Positions 17,357 to 24,629 of a DNA stretch of 54,242 bases are shown here, one piece after another; within the stretch, counting starts at the first letter, position 1, and each line of letters starts with the position of its first letter. This DNA is from an uncultured Eubacteriales bacterium (GTDB lineage: Bacteria; Bacillota; Clostridia; Lachnospirales; Anaerotignaceae), in contig URCD01000006.1 of the NCBI GenBank assembly GCA_900546215.1, positions 1-54,242 of the forward strand, given 5' to 3'. A model generated the notes under the pieces. The model made no database searches. It had not been told where the DNA came from and worked only from the letters and a program-made list of their open reading frames with translations. The position numbers and the translations under genes were made by a program.

Positions 17357-19522
17357 TTATCCTACTTTATAGAAATCAAATACACTTGATACGTTCTCGT
17401 CTACAAGCACAGAATTTTTACCGTTAAGGTAGTAAAGATCTCCTGTTCCAGTAGTCATATCGTAATCCTTCATATAAAGTGCGTTGTTGTTATTCCTGTA
17501 GGCAAACATATATACATTGTCATCAACGACAGTATCGGCCGCCTGCTGATAGAAATGGAATGTTCCTCCATATGTTTCAGCATTATAATTGTCAAGATAA
17601 AATACTCTTCTGTACTGGTCAGTCGTAGCCTCATAATAATAAGCTGAGTCACTTATTTCATCAGAAACATTACTTTCAATATAGTTAAGAGTACCAGCAC
17701 CGTCCGCACCTATACCTCTTAGATAAACAAGCCTTGAACCGTCACCCATGAACTGGAATGACTCAACATCATCCTCAAGCTCACTATAGGCTTTTATTCC
17801 CTTGTCATAGAACGTAGAAAGCACAAGCTTGCCTGTCTGCGCACTCTCATCATAATTTACAAAGCACGCGAACTGAGCGTTGCTTCCGGAGTTTGCAAAT
17901 GAATACAGATATGAGTTCTCAAACAGAACGTAATCATTAAACCCGTTCAGCTCATAAATATATGTATCACAGTCTGCCTGCATTGCCTGCATATAGTAGA
18001 GTGCCGAAATTTCGTTTACCGATGATATTTCCGAAAGGTTTACCTTTATTTCATCAAGCTTCTGGGGAACTGTATAAGCAATGTATTTGCCTTCCTTATC
18101 CATTGGCATTGCAGTGAACACCTTATCATTTATTAGTTTTGTCTCGCCGTTTTCATAACGGTATACTGCGCAGGCAATATCCTTAAACTCGTAATCCGCT
18201 ATTTCTGTACGAAGGGCCTTTGCAGCCTCAGAATCGTCCCCGTCATCATTTACAACGTCAGTGGCCTTTATCATATTTCCGTTATACTTATAATAAATCA
18301 CCGCATTTTCCTTGCTTGAAAGGGTTACCGCGATTACATTTTCATCAATAAGCTTAGAAGTGCCTTTATTAATATCATAGCTGTATATGCTGTAGCTGCT
18401 TGTTCCATCATCAGCCCCAACGGCCTTTATATAATACAAGTAGCTGTCTCTGGTTGTAACAAGGTACTGAGCAACATCATTGTCTATAGTCTTTGCATTT
18501 GAACCGTCTATAGAGCATATATTAAGGGAAATGGAATTGTTGTCCCCAGATGCATATATAACCTTGCTTCCATCCGAAGAAATTGAGTAGTCTGTACCGC
18601 CTATTACAACATTTTGCGCTATTTCATATGACTTATTGTCCTTTCTGCTGTAGCCGTACAGTATTCCTGTTTTTCCGCTTTCATCGGGAACGATATAAAC
18701 CGCACCCTCACCTTTATAGCTTATATCATAATCAGCAACATTATCGCCAATAAGCGAAGGCTCCGAGCTGCTTCCGGCTTTATAGAAATTAAGGCTGAAT
18801 GAACCGTTTGCCGCAACATTATCTATAAAGTAAACGCTTTTACCGTCTTCCGCCACCGTAGTTCCGTTTCCTACATAGCTGTATGTAGCCGACCCGCCGG
18901 ATGATAAATTATCCGAAATAAGCACAGGCTCATTTTTAAGGTCATAGCAGTAAAGTTCATTATCCTTAGAATATACAATAGCCTTTGTAGCTTCCTTGCC
19001 AAGTCCAAATTTTTCCTTTGTTATAAAGCCTGCCCTAAAAATAAGTACAAACAATATTATACCCAAAATTGCTGTAAAGCCGAGTATTATGGAGTGTTTA
19101 TTTTCATAATTTATGTATTTTCCCTCTGACATGAGAAATCTCTGAAGCGCATTTGGTTCTTTTCCATCGGCAAACATCTCTGCCCGCCTCTGTTCACGAA
19201 TTTTCTTCATATTTTCTTCGCTTTTCTCATATCTTTCAAGCCGGGCCGCTTCCTTAGCCAGCTCCTTCTCCTTCCATCTCTGGAAGAAGCCTTTTTTATC
19301 GCCTTCAATATTTAATCCTGTTTCCTCCGGAGAAGCCGCTTCACTATTAACATCCGTTTCAGCGACGGTCTCTGCAGCTTCATCATTTTCAGCATCCGCT
19401 TCAGCCTCTTTTACTTCATCTAAGCTCTCAGCTGCTTCAGCTTCAGGAATGTCATCCGGTTTTTTAATTTCTGAATTTTCATCCGGCATTCCGGTTTTAT
19501 CCTTTTCAAATTCATTATCCAT
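17357..19522 (-). CDS. Single-pass membrane protein with acidic N-terminus and propeller-like exterior domain
   Basis: 721 residues. Residues 1-75 are strongly acidic (Glu/Asp/Ala-rich). 80-120 are highly charged and probably helical. One transmembrane helix lies at 144-164 (ILGFTAILGIILFVLIF). The remaining ~550 residues, predicted outside, consist of repeating short beta motifs with YSKDNELYCYD, YFIDN and IYSYDINKG patterns, like WD40/YWTD-type propellers or the DUF5050 group. No enzyme motif is seen. It is the first gene of the tsaE-tsaB-rimI-lon operon, with its own promoter. Function unknown. A sensor or scaffold role is possible but unproven. Confidence 0.75.
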   Translation of the reverse strand: MDNEFEKDKTGMPDENSEIKKPDDIPEAEAAESLDEVKEAEADAENDEAAETVAETDVNSEAASPEETGLNIEGDKKGFFQRWKEKELAKEAARLERYEKSEENMKKIREQRRAEMFADGKEPNALQRFLMSEGKYINYENKHSIILGFTAILGIILFVLIFRAGFITKEKFGLGKEATKAIVYSKDNELYCYDLKNEPVLISDNLSSGGSATYSYVGNGTTVAEDGKSVYFIDNVAANGSFSLNFYKAGSSSEPSLIGDNVADYDISYKGEGAVYIVPDESGKTGILYGYSRKDNKSYEIAQNVVIGGTDYSISSDGSKVIYASGDNNSISLNICSIDGSNAKTIDNDVAQYLVTTRDSYLYYIKAVGADDGTSSYSIYSYDINKGTSKLIDENVIAVTLSSKENAVIYYKYNGNMIKATDVVNDDGDDSEAAKALRTEIADYEFKDIACAVYRYENGETKLINDKVFTAMPMDKEGKYIAYTVPQKLDEIKVNLSEISSVNEISALYYMQAMQADCDTYIYELNGFNDYVLFENSYLYSFANSGSNAQFACFVNYDESAQTGKLVLSTFYDKGIKAYSELEDDVESFQFMGDGSRLVYLRGIGADGAGTLNYIESNVSDEISDSAYYYEATTDQYRRVFYLDNYNAETYGGTFHFYQQAADTVVDDNVYMFAYRNNNNALYMKDYDMTTGTGDLYYLNGKNSVLVDENVSSVFDFYKVG

Positions 19523-19561
19523 TCGTTTATCACCTTTTAATTAGATTTTGTTGCAAAACCA

Positions 19562-19620
19562 GCCGCCGATTAGGCGGGGCATTTGCCTTTAAGTATAACA
19601 TTGCCCAAGTATATCGTCAA
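19562..19620 (-). promoter_or_regulatory. SigmaA promoter and leader hairpin of the t6A operon
   Basis: On the minus strand TTGACG (19615-19620), a 17-base spacer and TATACT (19592-19597). A small GC-rich stem (ccgcc/ggcgg, around 19563-19577) lies in the leader between this promoter and the start codon at 19522. Confidence 0.78.
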
Positions 19621-19660
19621 TTTTTCTGCCAATAATTAATTTATCTTTAAGAAACCAAAT

Positions 19661-19706
19661 AAAGCAAAAACGCCGTAAGTCTGACATTTAAAGACCTACG
19701 GCGTTT
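19661..19706 (-). terminator. Intrinsic terminator of the udk/PNPOx-like unit
   Basis: A 15-bp stem with one G-U pair (19668-19682 with 19692-19706), 9-base loop, followed on the minus strand by TT and a T-rich stretch. It is directly beyond the stop codon at 19713. Confidence 0.87.
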
Positions 19707-19712
19707 ATATAT

Positions 19713-20186
19713 TCAAATATGCTCTTTACATGAAAGTTCGTCTACTTCGATTTTAAATACAGCTGCCACGGCGGCACTTTCAGGAGAAATATCGCCTTTT
19801 TCATTGGGATTAATATGTCTTGTAATTATCTTTAACGCCTCTATTTTTTCATCCATACTGTCTATCAAGCTGATTTTCCCTTTTCCAATTATGCTGCTGT
19901 ACAAAAAGGTATAGCTGCAGGGAGTTCCTTCCGCTGTTACAGGAGTATGATTTGTGTCCATTTCAAATCCGACATAATCTGTTTTATTTATCAGGTCTAT
20001 TTTTCTTCCTTCCTTAGCCCCGTGGAAGTACAAAGTCCTTTTGTTTTTGTCGTCAGTATATCCAAAATTCAGCGGAACGATATAAGGGGCGTCTTCCGCA
20101 GGAAATGCTATGCGGCAGCAGTCACACGCCTCTATAATTGCATTTATTTGCTGTTTGTCTGTAATCTCTCTGTCTTTTCTTCTCAT
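19713..20186 (-). CDS. Pyridoxamine 5'-phosphate oxidase-like flavin-binding protein (NimA-type)
   Basis: 157 residues with the split-barrel FMN-binding fold. It shows RRKDREITD at the N-terminus, CRIAFPAEDAPYIVPLNFGY, the YFHGAKEGRKIDLI segment (flavin-phosphate contacts) and VGFEMDT. These are features of the small FMN proteins related to nitroimidazole reductases and common in clostridia. The substrate is unknown. It follows udk by 19 bases and ends at a terminator. Confidence 0.88.
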   Translation of the reverse strand: MRRKDREITDKQQINAIIEACDCCRIAFPAEDAPYIVPLNFGYTDDKNKRTLYFHGAKEGRKIDLINKTDYVGFEMDTNHTPVTAEGTPCSYTFLYSSIIGKGKISLIDSMDEKIEALKIITRHINPNEKGDISPESAAVAAVFKIEVDELSCKEHI

Positions 20187-20205
20187 ACACCCGCCTCCTC
20201 ATCAG

Positions 20206-20826
20206 TTATTTTTTATTAAGCATCACATTAAGATGTCCTTTAAGTATCGACATAGCAGCCTCATTCTGGCCGCCTCTTGGGATTATTATATCCGCGTATT
20301 TTTTTGAAGGCTCAACAAATTCCTCATGCATTGGCTTTACCGTAGTTTTATACTGCGTTAAAATTGATTCAATAGTTCTGCCCCTGAACTTCATATCCCT
20401 TATAATACGCCTCATCAGTCTTTCATCAGCGTCTGTGTCCACAAAAATTTTTATGTCCATGAGGTCTCTTAATTCCTTATTTTCAAAAATCAGTATTCCT
20501 TCAACAAGAATTACCTTCTTTGGCTCTACCTTTACAGTTTCAGGCACTCTGTTATGTATACTGAAGTCATATACAGGTCTGTAAACGGTTTTTCCCTGCT
20601 TCAGGTTTATTATATCTTCTATCATTCTATCCGTATCAAATGATGATGGATGGTCGTAATTTAATTTTGTCCTCTCCTCATACGGCATATCGTCATGCGC
20701 CTTATAATAACAGTCATGGCTGATAAGCTCAACATCATTTTCAAAAAGTTTTTTTAGCTTATTAACAATAGTAGTTTTCCCTGAAGCCGTACCGCCGGCA
20801 ATGCCTATAACGCATATATCTTCCAC
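20206..20826 (-). CDS. udk: Uridine kinase
   Basis: A 206-residue P-loop kinase phosphorylating uridine (and cytidine) in pyrimidine salvage. Walker A GGTASGKTT (11-19), HDCYYKAHDDMPYEER, NYDHPSSFDTD, and YDFSIHNRV substrate-binding segments, then VDTDADERLMRRIIRD of the lid. Full length for the family. It is first gene of a two-gene unit with the PNPOx-like protein. Confidence 0.94.
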   Translation of the reverse strand: MEDICVIGIAGGTASGKTTIVNKLKKLFENDVELISHDCYYKAHDDMPYEERTKLNYDHPSSFDTDRMIEDIINLKQGKTVYRPVYDFSIHNRVPETVKVEPKKVILVEGILIFENKELRDLMDIKIFVDTDADERLMRRIIRDMKFRGRTIESILTQYKTTVKPMHEEFVEPSKKYADIIIPRGGQNEAAMSILKGHLNVMLNKK

Positions 20827-20885
20827 CTTAAGTCCCCCTTTTAAATCTTTATTTTATATTACCACTATGTGGACTGGCTGTAAAT

Positions 20886-20920
20886 AAAAAAGGGGACGCA
20901 CAGTATATTTGTGCGTCCCC
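20886..20920 (-). terminator. Intrinsic terminator of the cupin gene
   Basis: A 10-bp perfect stem ggggacgcac/gtgcgtcccc (20892-20901, 20911-20920), 9-base loop, U-run from 20891 to 20886. It starts 10 bases after the cupin stop codon. Confidence 0.93.
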
Positions 20921-20929
20921 TGCTATGTA

Positions 20930-21271
20930 TTATTTTATAACCACGGCAAGAACCTTTGCCATATCTTCACTTCTGTTAATTATCTGATGTTTTGAGCCTC
21001 TTGTAGTTGAAGTACAGTCTCCCGGCTTAAGAACAGTCTCGCTTCCGTCCTCAACAAAAACCAATTCTCCTTCAAGCAAATAAAACAGCTCAACATCATC
21101 ATTATGAGCATGGAAACCTGTACACTGGCCGGGTGCAACGTGAAGCTCAGCCACCATATTGCACTTATTGTTAGTTTCATCAGGTCCGAATTTATTAACC
21201 ATAAGAATTTCTCCAACGCCGTTTCTTATGACACGGTACTCATGAACGCCTTCTCCGCTTTTAACTAACAT
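20930..21271 (-). CDS. Small single-domain cupin protein
   Basis: A 113-residue beta-barrel protein. Cupin motif 1 is GFHAHNDDVELFYLLEGE with metal ligands His54, His56 and Glu61. Motif 2 ends GSKHQIIN with His95. All four usual ligands are present, so it should bind a metal. No enzyme activity can be assigned. It is monocistronic, with its own sigmaA promoter and terminator, and AAAGGAG before the ATG. Confidence 0.85.
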   Translation of the reverse strand: MLVKSGEGVHEYRVIRNGVGEILMVNKFGPDETNNKCNMVAELHVAPGQCTGFHAHNDDVELFYLLEGELVFVEDGSETVLKPGDCTSTTRGSKHQIINRSEDMAKVLAVVIK

Positions 21272-21316
21272 AATCTCAATCTCCTTTCAAGACAAAATCC
21301 TTCCTTTTGCAATTCC

Positions 21317-21345
21317 ATTATACTCCTAATATGACATATAATCAA
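21317..21345 (-). promoter_or_regulatory. SigmaA promoter of the cupin gene
   Basis: On the minus strand TTGATT (21340-21345), a 17-base spacer and a perfect TATAAT (21317-21322), about 45 bases before the start codon. Confidence 0.82.
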
Positions 21346-21360
21346 TTAAAATTACTCAGC

Positions 21361-21398
21361 ACAAAAAATCCACGTTCAAACAAACGTGGATTTTTTGT
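21361..21398 (-). terminator. Intrinsic terminator with perfect 16-bp arms (end of the candidate small RNA)
   Basis: acaaaaaatccacgtt (21361-21376) is the exact complement of aacgtggattttttgt (21383-21398) around a 6-base loop. The GC-rich part of the stem is flanked by A- and T-runs on both sides, so it can end transcripts from either strand. No protein gene ends here on either strand. Confidence 0.82.
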
Positions 21399-21579
21399 AC
21401 GCTATAAAGTCCATACAAATTCGGGATTTGGGGATTACCGATAAAACTTTACACGATACGACATGCTGCACAGGCAAGGAGCTCCCGTGCACAAAGGTTA
21501 TATAATTTGGAAAACAATTATGCTAATATGACGGAATGACATAGCACAGCTATAATAAAGCCTAACGTCATACATCACG
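21361..21579 (-). ncRNA. Candidate small RNA with a CUCCUU loop
   Basis: A 219-base minus-strand interval has a promoter-like sequence before it (21586-21613) and an intrinsic terminator at its end, and no ORF with a ribosome binding site. Its middle forms a hairpin: tgcacggg/cctgtgca on the RNA strand (21467-21491), with loop AGCUCCUUG. CUCCUU is complementary to Shine-Dalgarno sequences, a feature of several Gram-positive small RNAs that block translation. No known RNA family is recognised. The call rests on signals only. Confidence 0.45.
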
Positions 21580-21585
21580 TTTATA

Positions 21586-21613
21586 ATAATATCACACTAT
21601 AAGAATTTTGCAA
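21586..21613 (-). promoter_or_regulatory. Putative sigmaA promoter of the candidate small RNA
   Basis: On the minus strand TTGCAA (21608-21613), a 16-base spacer and TATTAT (21586-21591). It is a reasonable but not perfect match. Confidence 0.45.
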
Positions 21614-21673
21614 TACTTTTTAAAAAATTTTTCTGAAAAAAATAAAGTATTTTTTTCGTTTAAATTGGATAGA

Positions 21674-21699
21674 AAAAGCGGCGTATATACGCCGCTTTT
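21674..21699 (-). terminator. Intrinsic terminator of the two-peptide operon
   Basis: A 26-base perfect palindrome aaaagcggcgta/tacgccgctttt centred on tata, followed on the minus strand by further T residues. It is 33 bases after the TGA stop of the second small ORF and 15 bases after the TAA that would end it by read-through. Confidence 0.85.
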
Positions 21700-21732
21700 A
21701 CGGGGAAGGTGGAATTACTTTTCTGCACCGAT

Positions 21733-21840
21733 TCATATAAGAACAGTTCCAAAAAGGCTGATAAGTATTACGATTGATGTAATAAACATTGATACGTCAT
21801 AATTTTTTTCTTCGCTGATTTCTTTTTCGTTATTATTCAT
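21733..21840 (-). CDS. 35-residue single-helix membrane peptide (second of pair)
   Basis: ATG at 21840 is preceded by AAAGGAGGAG at good spacing. The peptide has an acidic head (MNNNEKEISEEKNYD) and one hydrophobic helix (about residues 18-35, ending SLFGTVLI) before a TGA. After the TGA the frame stays open for ATC GGT GCA GAA AAG and then TAA, so a Trp codon in place of TGA would give a natural-looking tail. It lies 17 bases after the first small ORF and shares its sigma54 promoter. No family is recognised. Tiny accessory subunits of symporters are a possible parallel, but no transporter gene is adjacent. Confidence 0.7.
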   Translation of the reverse strand: MNNNEKEISEEKNYDVSMFITSIVILISLFGTVLI

Positions 21841-21857
21841 AATAACTCCTCCTTTTA

Positions 21858-21941
21858 TCAAATGAAGAGACCGCCAAAGACTGTACATGCGACTATAAGT
21901 GCTACAATTACAACATAACCTAATTTCCCTGCTTTTTTCAT
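21858..21941 (-). CDS. 27-residue single-helix membrane peptide (first of pair)
   Basis: ATG at 21941 has a perfect AAGGAGG eight bases upstream. The frame gives a basic head (MKKAGKLGY) and one hydrophobic helix ending VFGGLFI, then TGA TAA. Its end resembles that of the following peptide (FGGLFI versus FGTVLI), so the two may be related. The Shine-Dalgarno of the second gene overlaps its double stop. It is the first gene after the sigma54 promoter, with a leader of about 43 bases. No known family recognised. Confidence 0.72.
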   Translation of the reverse strand: MKKAGKLGYVVIVALIVACTVFGGLFI

Positions 21942-21994
21942 ATTAATTACCTCCTTAATCTAATCTGTTTTAATTACTTATGTCTTATTATTAA

Positions 21995-22010
21995 AGCAAT
22001 TACTGTGCCA
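21995..22010 (-). promoter_or_regulatory. Sigma54 (-24/-12) promoter of the two-peptide operon
   Basis: The minus strand reads TGGCAC AGTAA TTGCT, an exact match to the consensus TGGCAC-N5-TTGCW. -24 box 22005-22010, -12 box 21995-21999. The expected start is near 21984. It is oriented toward the two small ORFs and lies downstream of the gene for a sigma54 activator. Confidence 0.9.
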
Positions 22011-22077
22011 AGTTTTTAAAGAAGGGTAAAAATAGGTTGTTATTTTAAAAATCTTAGTTTTTTGTATCAAATAGTCT

Positions 22078-22155
22078 ACACAATGTATAATTTTATCGAC
22101 ACAATATATAATTACCTACTCCACAATATCGTTTATAAAATAAACAATATATAAT
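22078..22155. repeat. Four phased direct repeats, probable enhancer sites for the adjacent activator
   Basis: On the plus strand the repeats begin around 22078, 22099, 22121 and 22142, sharing ACAATATATAA-like cores. Their CAAT cores start at 22081, 22102, 22124 and 22145, i.e. 21, 22 and 21 bases apart, two helical turns each. The third copy is the most divergent. They lie about 70-145 bases upstream of the -24 box, where enhancer-binding proteins normally bind. Confidence 0.68.
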
Positions 22156-22162
22156 AAGTATA

Positions 22163-22190
22163 AAAAAATAGACACATCGTGTCTATTTTT
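22163..22190 (-). terminator. Intrinsic terminator of the second EBP gene
   Basis: aaaatagacac/gtgtctatttt stem with a 3-base loop and T-run on the minus strand, 31 bases beyond the stop codon of the regulator gene. It separates that gene from the repeats and promoter it probably acts on. Confidence 0.85.
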
Positions 22191-22221
22191 AAGTACATGT
22201 ATATTAATTTCTACAAAACAT

Positions 22222-23649
22222 TTATATGCTAATCCTTTTATATTTCGTCCCGTTTTTCTCAAGCTTTTTATATAAGGCAGATCGATGTATTCCAAGCTTT
22301 TTTGCAGCCTCAGTCATAACTCCTCCGCATTCCTTTATGACAGAATCTATATATTCCATTTCATACTTATTCATTACCTCTTTCAGAGGTCCAATATATC
22401 CGGTAAATACAGGAGATTTTCCATTGTCAGAGGCAGCGGGCTCACTGTTTCTTTTTATAGGAGCAGTACGGGTATTCATAACGAAGCTTATATTTCCCTC
22501 TGTAATTACATATCTTTCTATTTCATTTCTAAGCTCCCGTATGTTTCCCGGCCATAAGTAATTTTTAAAGCTGTTAATGACCTCATCAGACAATTCCACA
22601 TTTCTTCCGTACTTTCTGTTATATTCATTTAGAAAATGCTCACTTAAAGCCTCTATATCCTCCGGTCTGTCCCTGAGCGGCGGTATAGTAACAGGGATAA
22701 CATTAAGTCTGTAATAAAGGTCCTCCCTAAACTTATTCTCCTCAGTCATTTTCTTTAAATCTCTGTTGGTAGCGCCTATAATACGCACGTCTGTATTAAT
22801 TGTTTTGCTGCTGCCTATCCTCTTTACCTCACCGCTTTCCAATACCCTTAAAAGCTTTGCCTGTAAAGACAGCGGCATTTCTCCTAATTCATCAAGAAAA
22901 ATAGTGCCGTTATTGGCCATTTCAAAGAGTCCTGCCTTGCCATCCCTGTTAGCGCCTGTAAACGCACCTCTTTCATATCCAAAGAATTCAGCCTCCATCA
23001 GCTCCGTAGGTATAGCGGCGCAGTTTATAGGTATAAAGGGCTTATCGCATCTCAAACTGTTCTGATGGACAAAATTCGCCAAGACCTCTTTTCCCGTTCC
23101 GCTTTCTCCATATATCATAACAGTTGAGTCAGTAGGAGCTATATTAAGCAGTATTTTAAACAGATTATCCATAGACTCACTGGCTGAAACAATATTTTGA
23201 CATGCCATTTTTTCCTGCAGATAGGAAAGGGTCTGCTGGATATGTCTGTTTTTTTGTTTTTCATGCTCAATTTCCTGCATTATGTCCTTGAGCATCGCCA
23301 TATCCTGAGAATATACAACCACCCTGCTTACATTGCCCTCTTCATCAAGAATTGGGTTAGCACAGCATATTATATTTAATCCCGTTTTTGTACTATAGCG
23401 TGAAATTGTATTCTTTTTTGTTTCAAGGGCTTCCATAGCCACACTTTTGTCGTAATAACCATTTTCCTGCATCTCATAACAGGTAGAGCCTATAAGCTCC
23501 TCAACTGTAAGCCCCAAAGATTGGGCCGCACTTTTATTTACATACAGCAAAACACCGTTTCCGTCAATCACAAAAACATTTCCATAATAATAATTAAGCA
23601 GTTCTTTTAATTCTTCGCCGTCAAAGTCGCCGATTGTTATCTTGCTCAT
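22222..23649 (-). CDS. Sigma54-dependent transcriptional activator (PAS, AAA+, Fis-type HTH), second copy
   Basis: 475 residues from ATG 23649, chosen because GGGAGG lies seven bases upstream; the longer start at 23667 lacks this. N-terminal PAS domain about residues 15-120 (YYGNVFVIDGNGVLLYVNKS), a helical linker to about 160, then AAA+ with Walker A GESGTGKE (181-188), GAFTGA (228-233) and Walker B GTIFLDE (248-254). A C-terminal helix-turn-helix around 440-466 (TEAAKKLGIHRSALYKKL). It is monocistronic and directly upstream of phased repeats, a perfect sigma54 promoter and two small membrane-peptide genes, its most likely targets. The signal sensed by the PAS domain is unknown. Confidence 0.92.
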   Translation of the reverse strand: MSKITIGDFDGEELKELLNYYYGNVFVIDGNGVLLYVNKSAAQSLGLTVEELIGSTCYEMQENGYYDKSVAMEALETKKNTISRYSTKTGLNIICCANPILDEEGNVSRVVVYSQDMAMLKDIMQEIEHEKQKNRHIQQTLSYLQEKMACQNIVSASESMDNLFKILLNIAPTDSTVMIYGESGTGKEVLANFVHQNSLRCDKPFIPINCAAIPTELMEAEFFGYERGAFTGANRDGKAGLFEMANNGTIFLDELGEMPLSLQAKLLRVLESGEVKRIGSSKTINTDVRIIGATNRDLKKMTEENKFREDLYYRLNVIPVTIPPLRDRPEDIEALSEHFLNEYNRKYGRNVELSDEVINSFKNYLWPGNIRELRNEIERYVITEGNISFVMNTRTAPIKRNSEPAASDNGKSPVFTGYIGPLKEVMNKYEMEYIDSVIKECGGVMTEAAKKLGIHRSALYKKLEKNGTKYKRISI

Positions 23650-23708
23650 ATAAATGCCTCCCAACAAGTATCGCCGTCTACTTTGTATCTTTGTAATGTC
23701 ATTTATGC

Positions 23709-23741
23709 TTTTAAAATTTCGGCAGGAATTTTCCTGCCGAA
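23709..23741 (-). terminator. Intrinsic terminator of the glycosylase gene
   Basis: ttcggcagga/tcctgccgaa stem (23718-23727, 23732-23741) with a 4-base loop, followed on the minus strand by a T-rich run. It starts 7 bases after the stop at 23748. Confidence 0.83.
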
Positions 23742-23747
23742 CAATAA

Positions 23748-24623
23748 TTAAGCGCCTATTTTAAATTGTCTTGCGTAATTAAATAAATACTGCTGTGCGT
23801 ATCCGGCAAACTCGCCAAAGCACTCCTCTGCTTTTTCATGTATTTCCTTTACGCTTGCTTCCCTTCCTCCGAAATAAAGCTCACTCATTATTCTCTTTAC
23901 CCATACATCAGTAGGGAAGGTTTCACATCTTCCAAAGGAGAACATCATTGTGCAGTCAGCAACCTTAGGACCAACGCCCTTTATCGACATCAGCATTTCA
24001 CGAAGCTCATCCGTATCCATATTATCAGACTGCAGATTTATTTCTCCGTGAATCACCTTATAAACCGCGTCCATTATGTATTTTGCCCTAAAGCCGGTTC
24101 TGCATTCCATAAGTCCCGCTTCATCTGCGGAGGCCAGTTCTTCCGGACTGGGAAATGCATAATAATCTGCTCCTTCAACTGAGCCTATATATTTTCCGTA
24201 TTTTTCACTAATATTGTTTATAACCTTTTTAATCATAGGTATGCGGTTATTCTGTGAAATGATAAAGGATATAAGGCATTCAAATCTGTCCTGGTTCAGT
24301 ATTCTTATTCCCGGCGCATATTCAACCGCCTTCTGCAAAATCTCATCATTCTCAGAAATTCTGAGTTTAATATCGTTATAGTTCCTGTCAAGGTCAAAAT
24401 AGTTAATCCAAATATTTTTAAATTCATCCTCGGAGGTATTTTTAAATACTATGCTAGCGCCGTCCTGGTAAATGTTCAGTATTTTTCCAAAGGCAATTAC
24501 AAGGTAATTTTCCTCCCCTATATTCACAAACCGAAAGCATTGTCCGCATTCCAAGGTCTGCGAGATAACAAAGCTCTCATATTCACTAAGAACTATATCG
24601 TTTCCATTTACAATGTATTTCAT
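23748..24623 (-). CDS. ogg: 8-oxoguanine DNA glycosylase/AP lyase (OGG1-type HhH-GPD)
   Basis: 291 residues. It has the OGG N-terminal domain with TLECGQCFRF (23-32) and the helix-hairpin-helix GPD core with IKGVGPKVADC. Lys220 is the Schiff-base nucleophile and Asp239 in PTDVW the activating residue, 19 apart as in human OGG1 (249 and 268). It removes oxidised guanine opposite cytosine in base-excision repair. It follows the lipoprotein gene by 6 bases. Confidence 0.9.
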   Translation of the reverse strand: MKYIVNGNDIVLSEYESFVISQTLECGQCFRFVNIGEENYLVIAFGKILNIYQDGASIVFKNTSEDEFKNIWINYFDLDRNYNDIKLRISENDEILQKAVEYAPGIRILNQDRFECLISFIISQNNRIPMIKKVINNISEKYGKYIGSVEGADYYAFPSPEELASADEAGLMECRTGFRAKYIMDAVYKVIHGEINLQSDNMDTDELREMLMSIKGVGPKVADCTMMFSFGRCETFPTDVWVKRIMSELYFGGREASVKEIHEKAEECFGEFAGYAQQYLFNYARQFKIGA

Positions 24624-24629
24624 ATTCTT

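Noticed and set aside
21715..21840. TGA read as tryptophan throughout the genome (alternative code)
   Set aside because: Several clearly complete genes here end in TGA (for example the first acyl-CoA dehydrogenase, fba and rpmF), so TGA is a stop codon.
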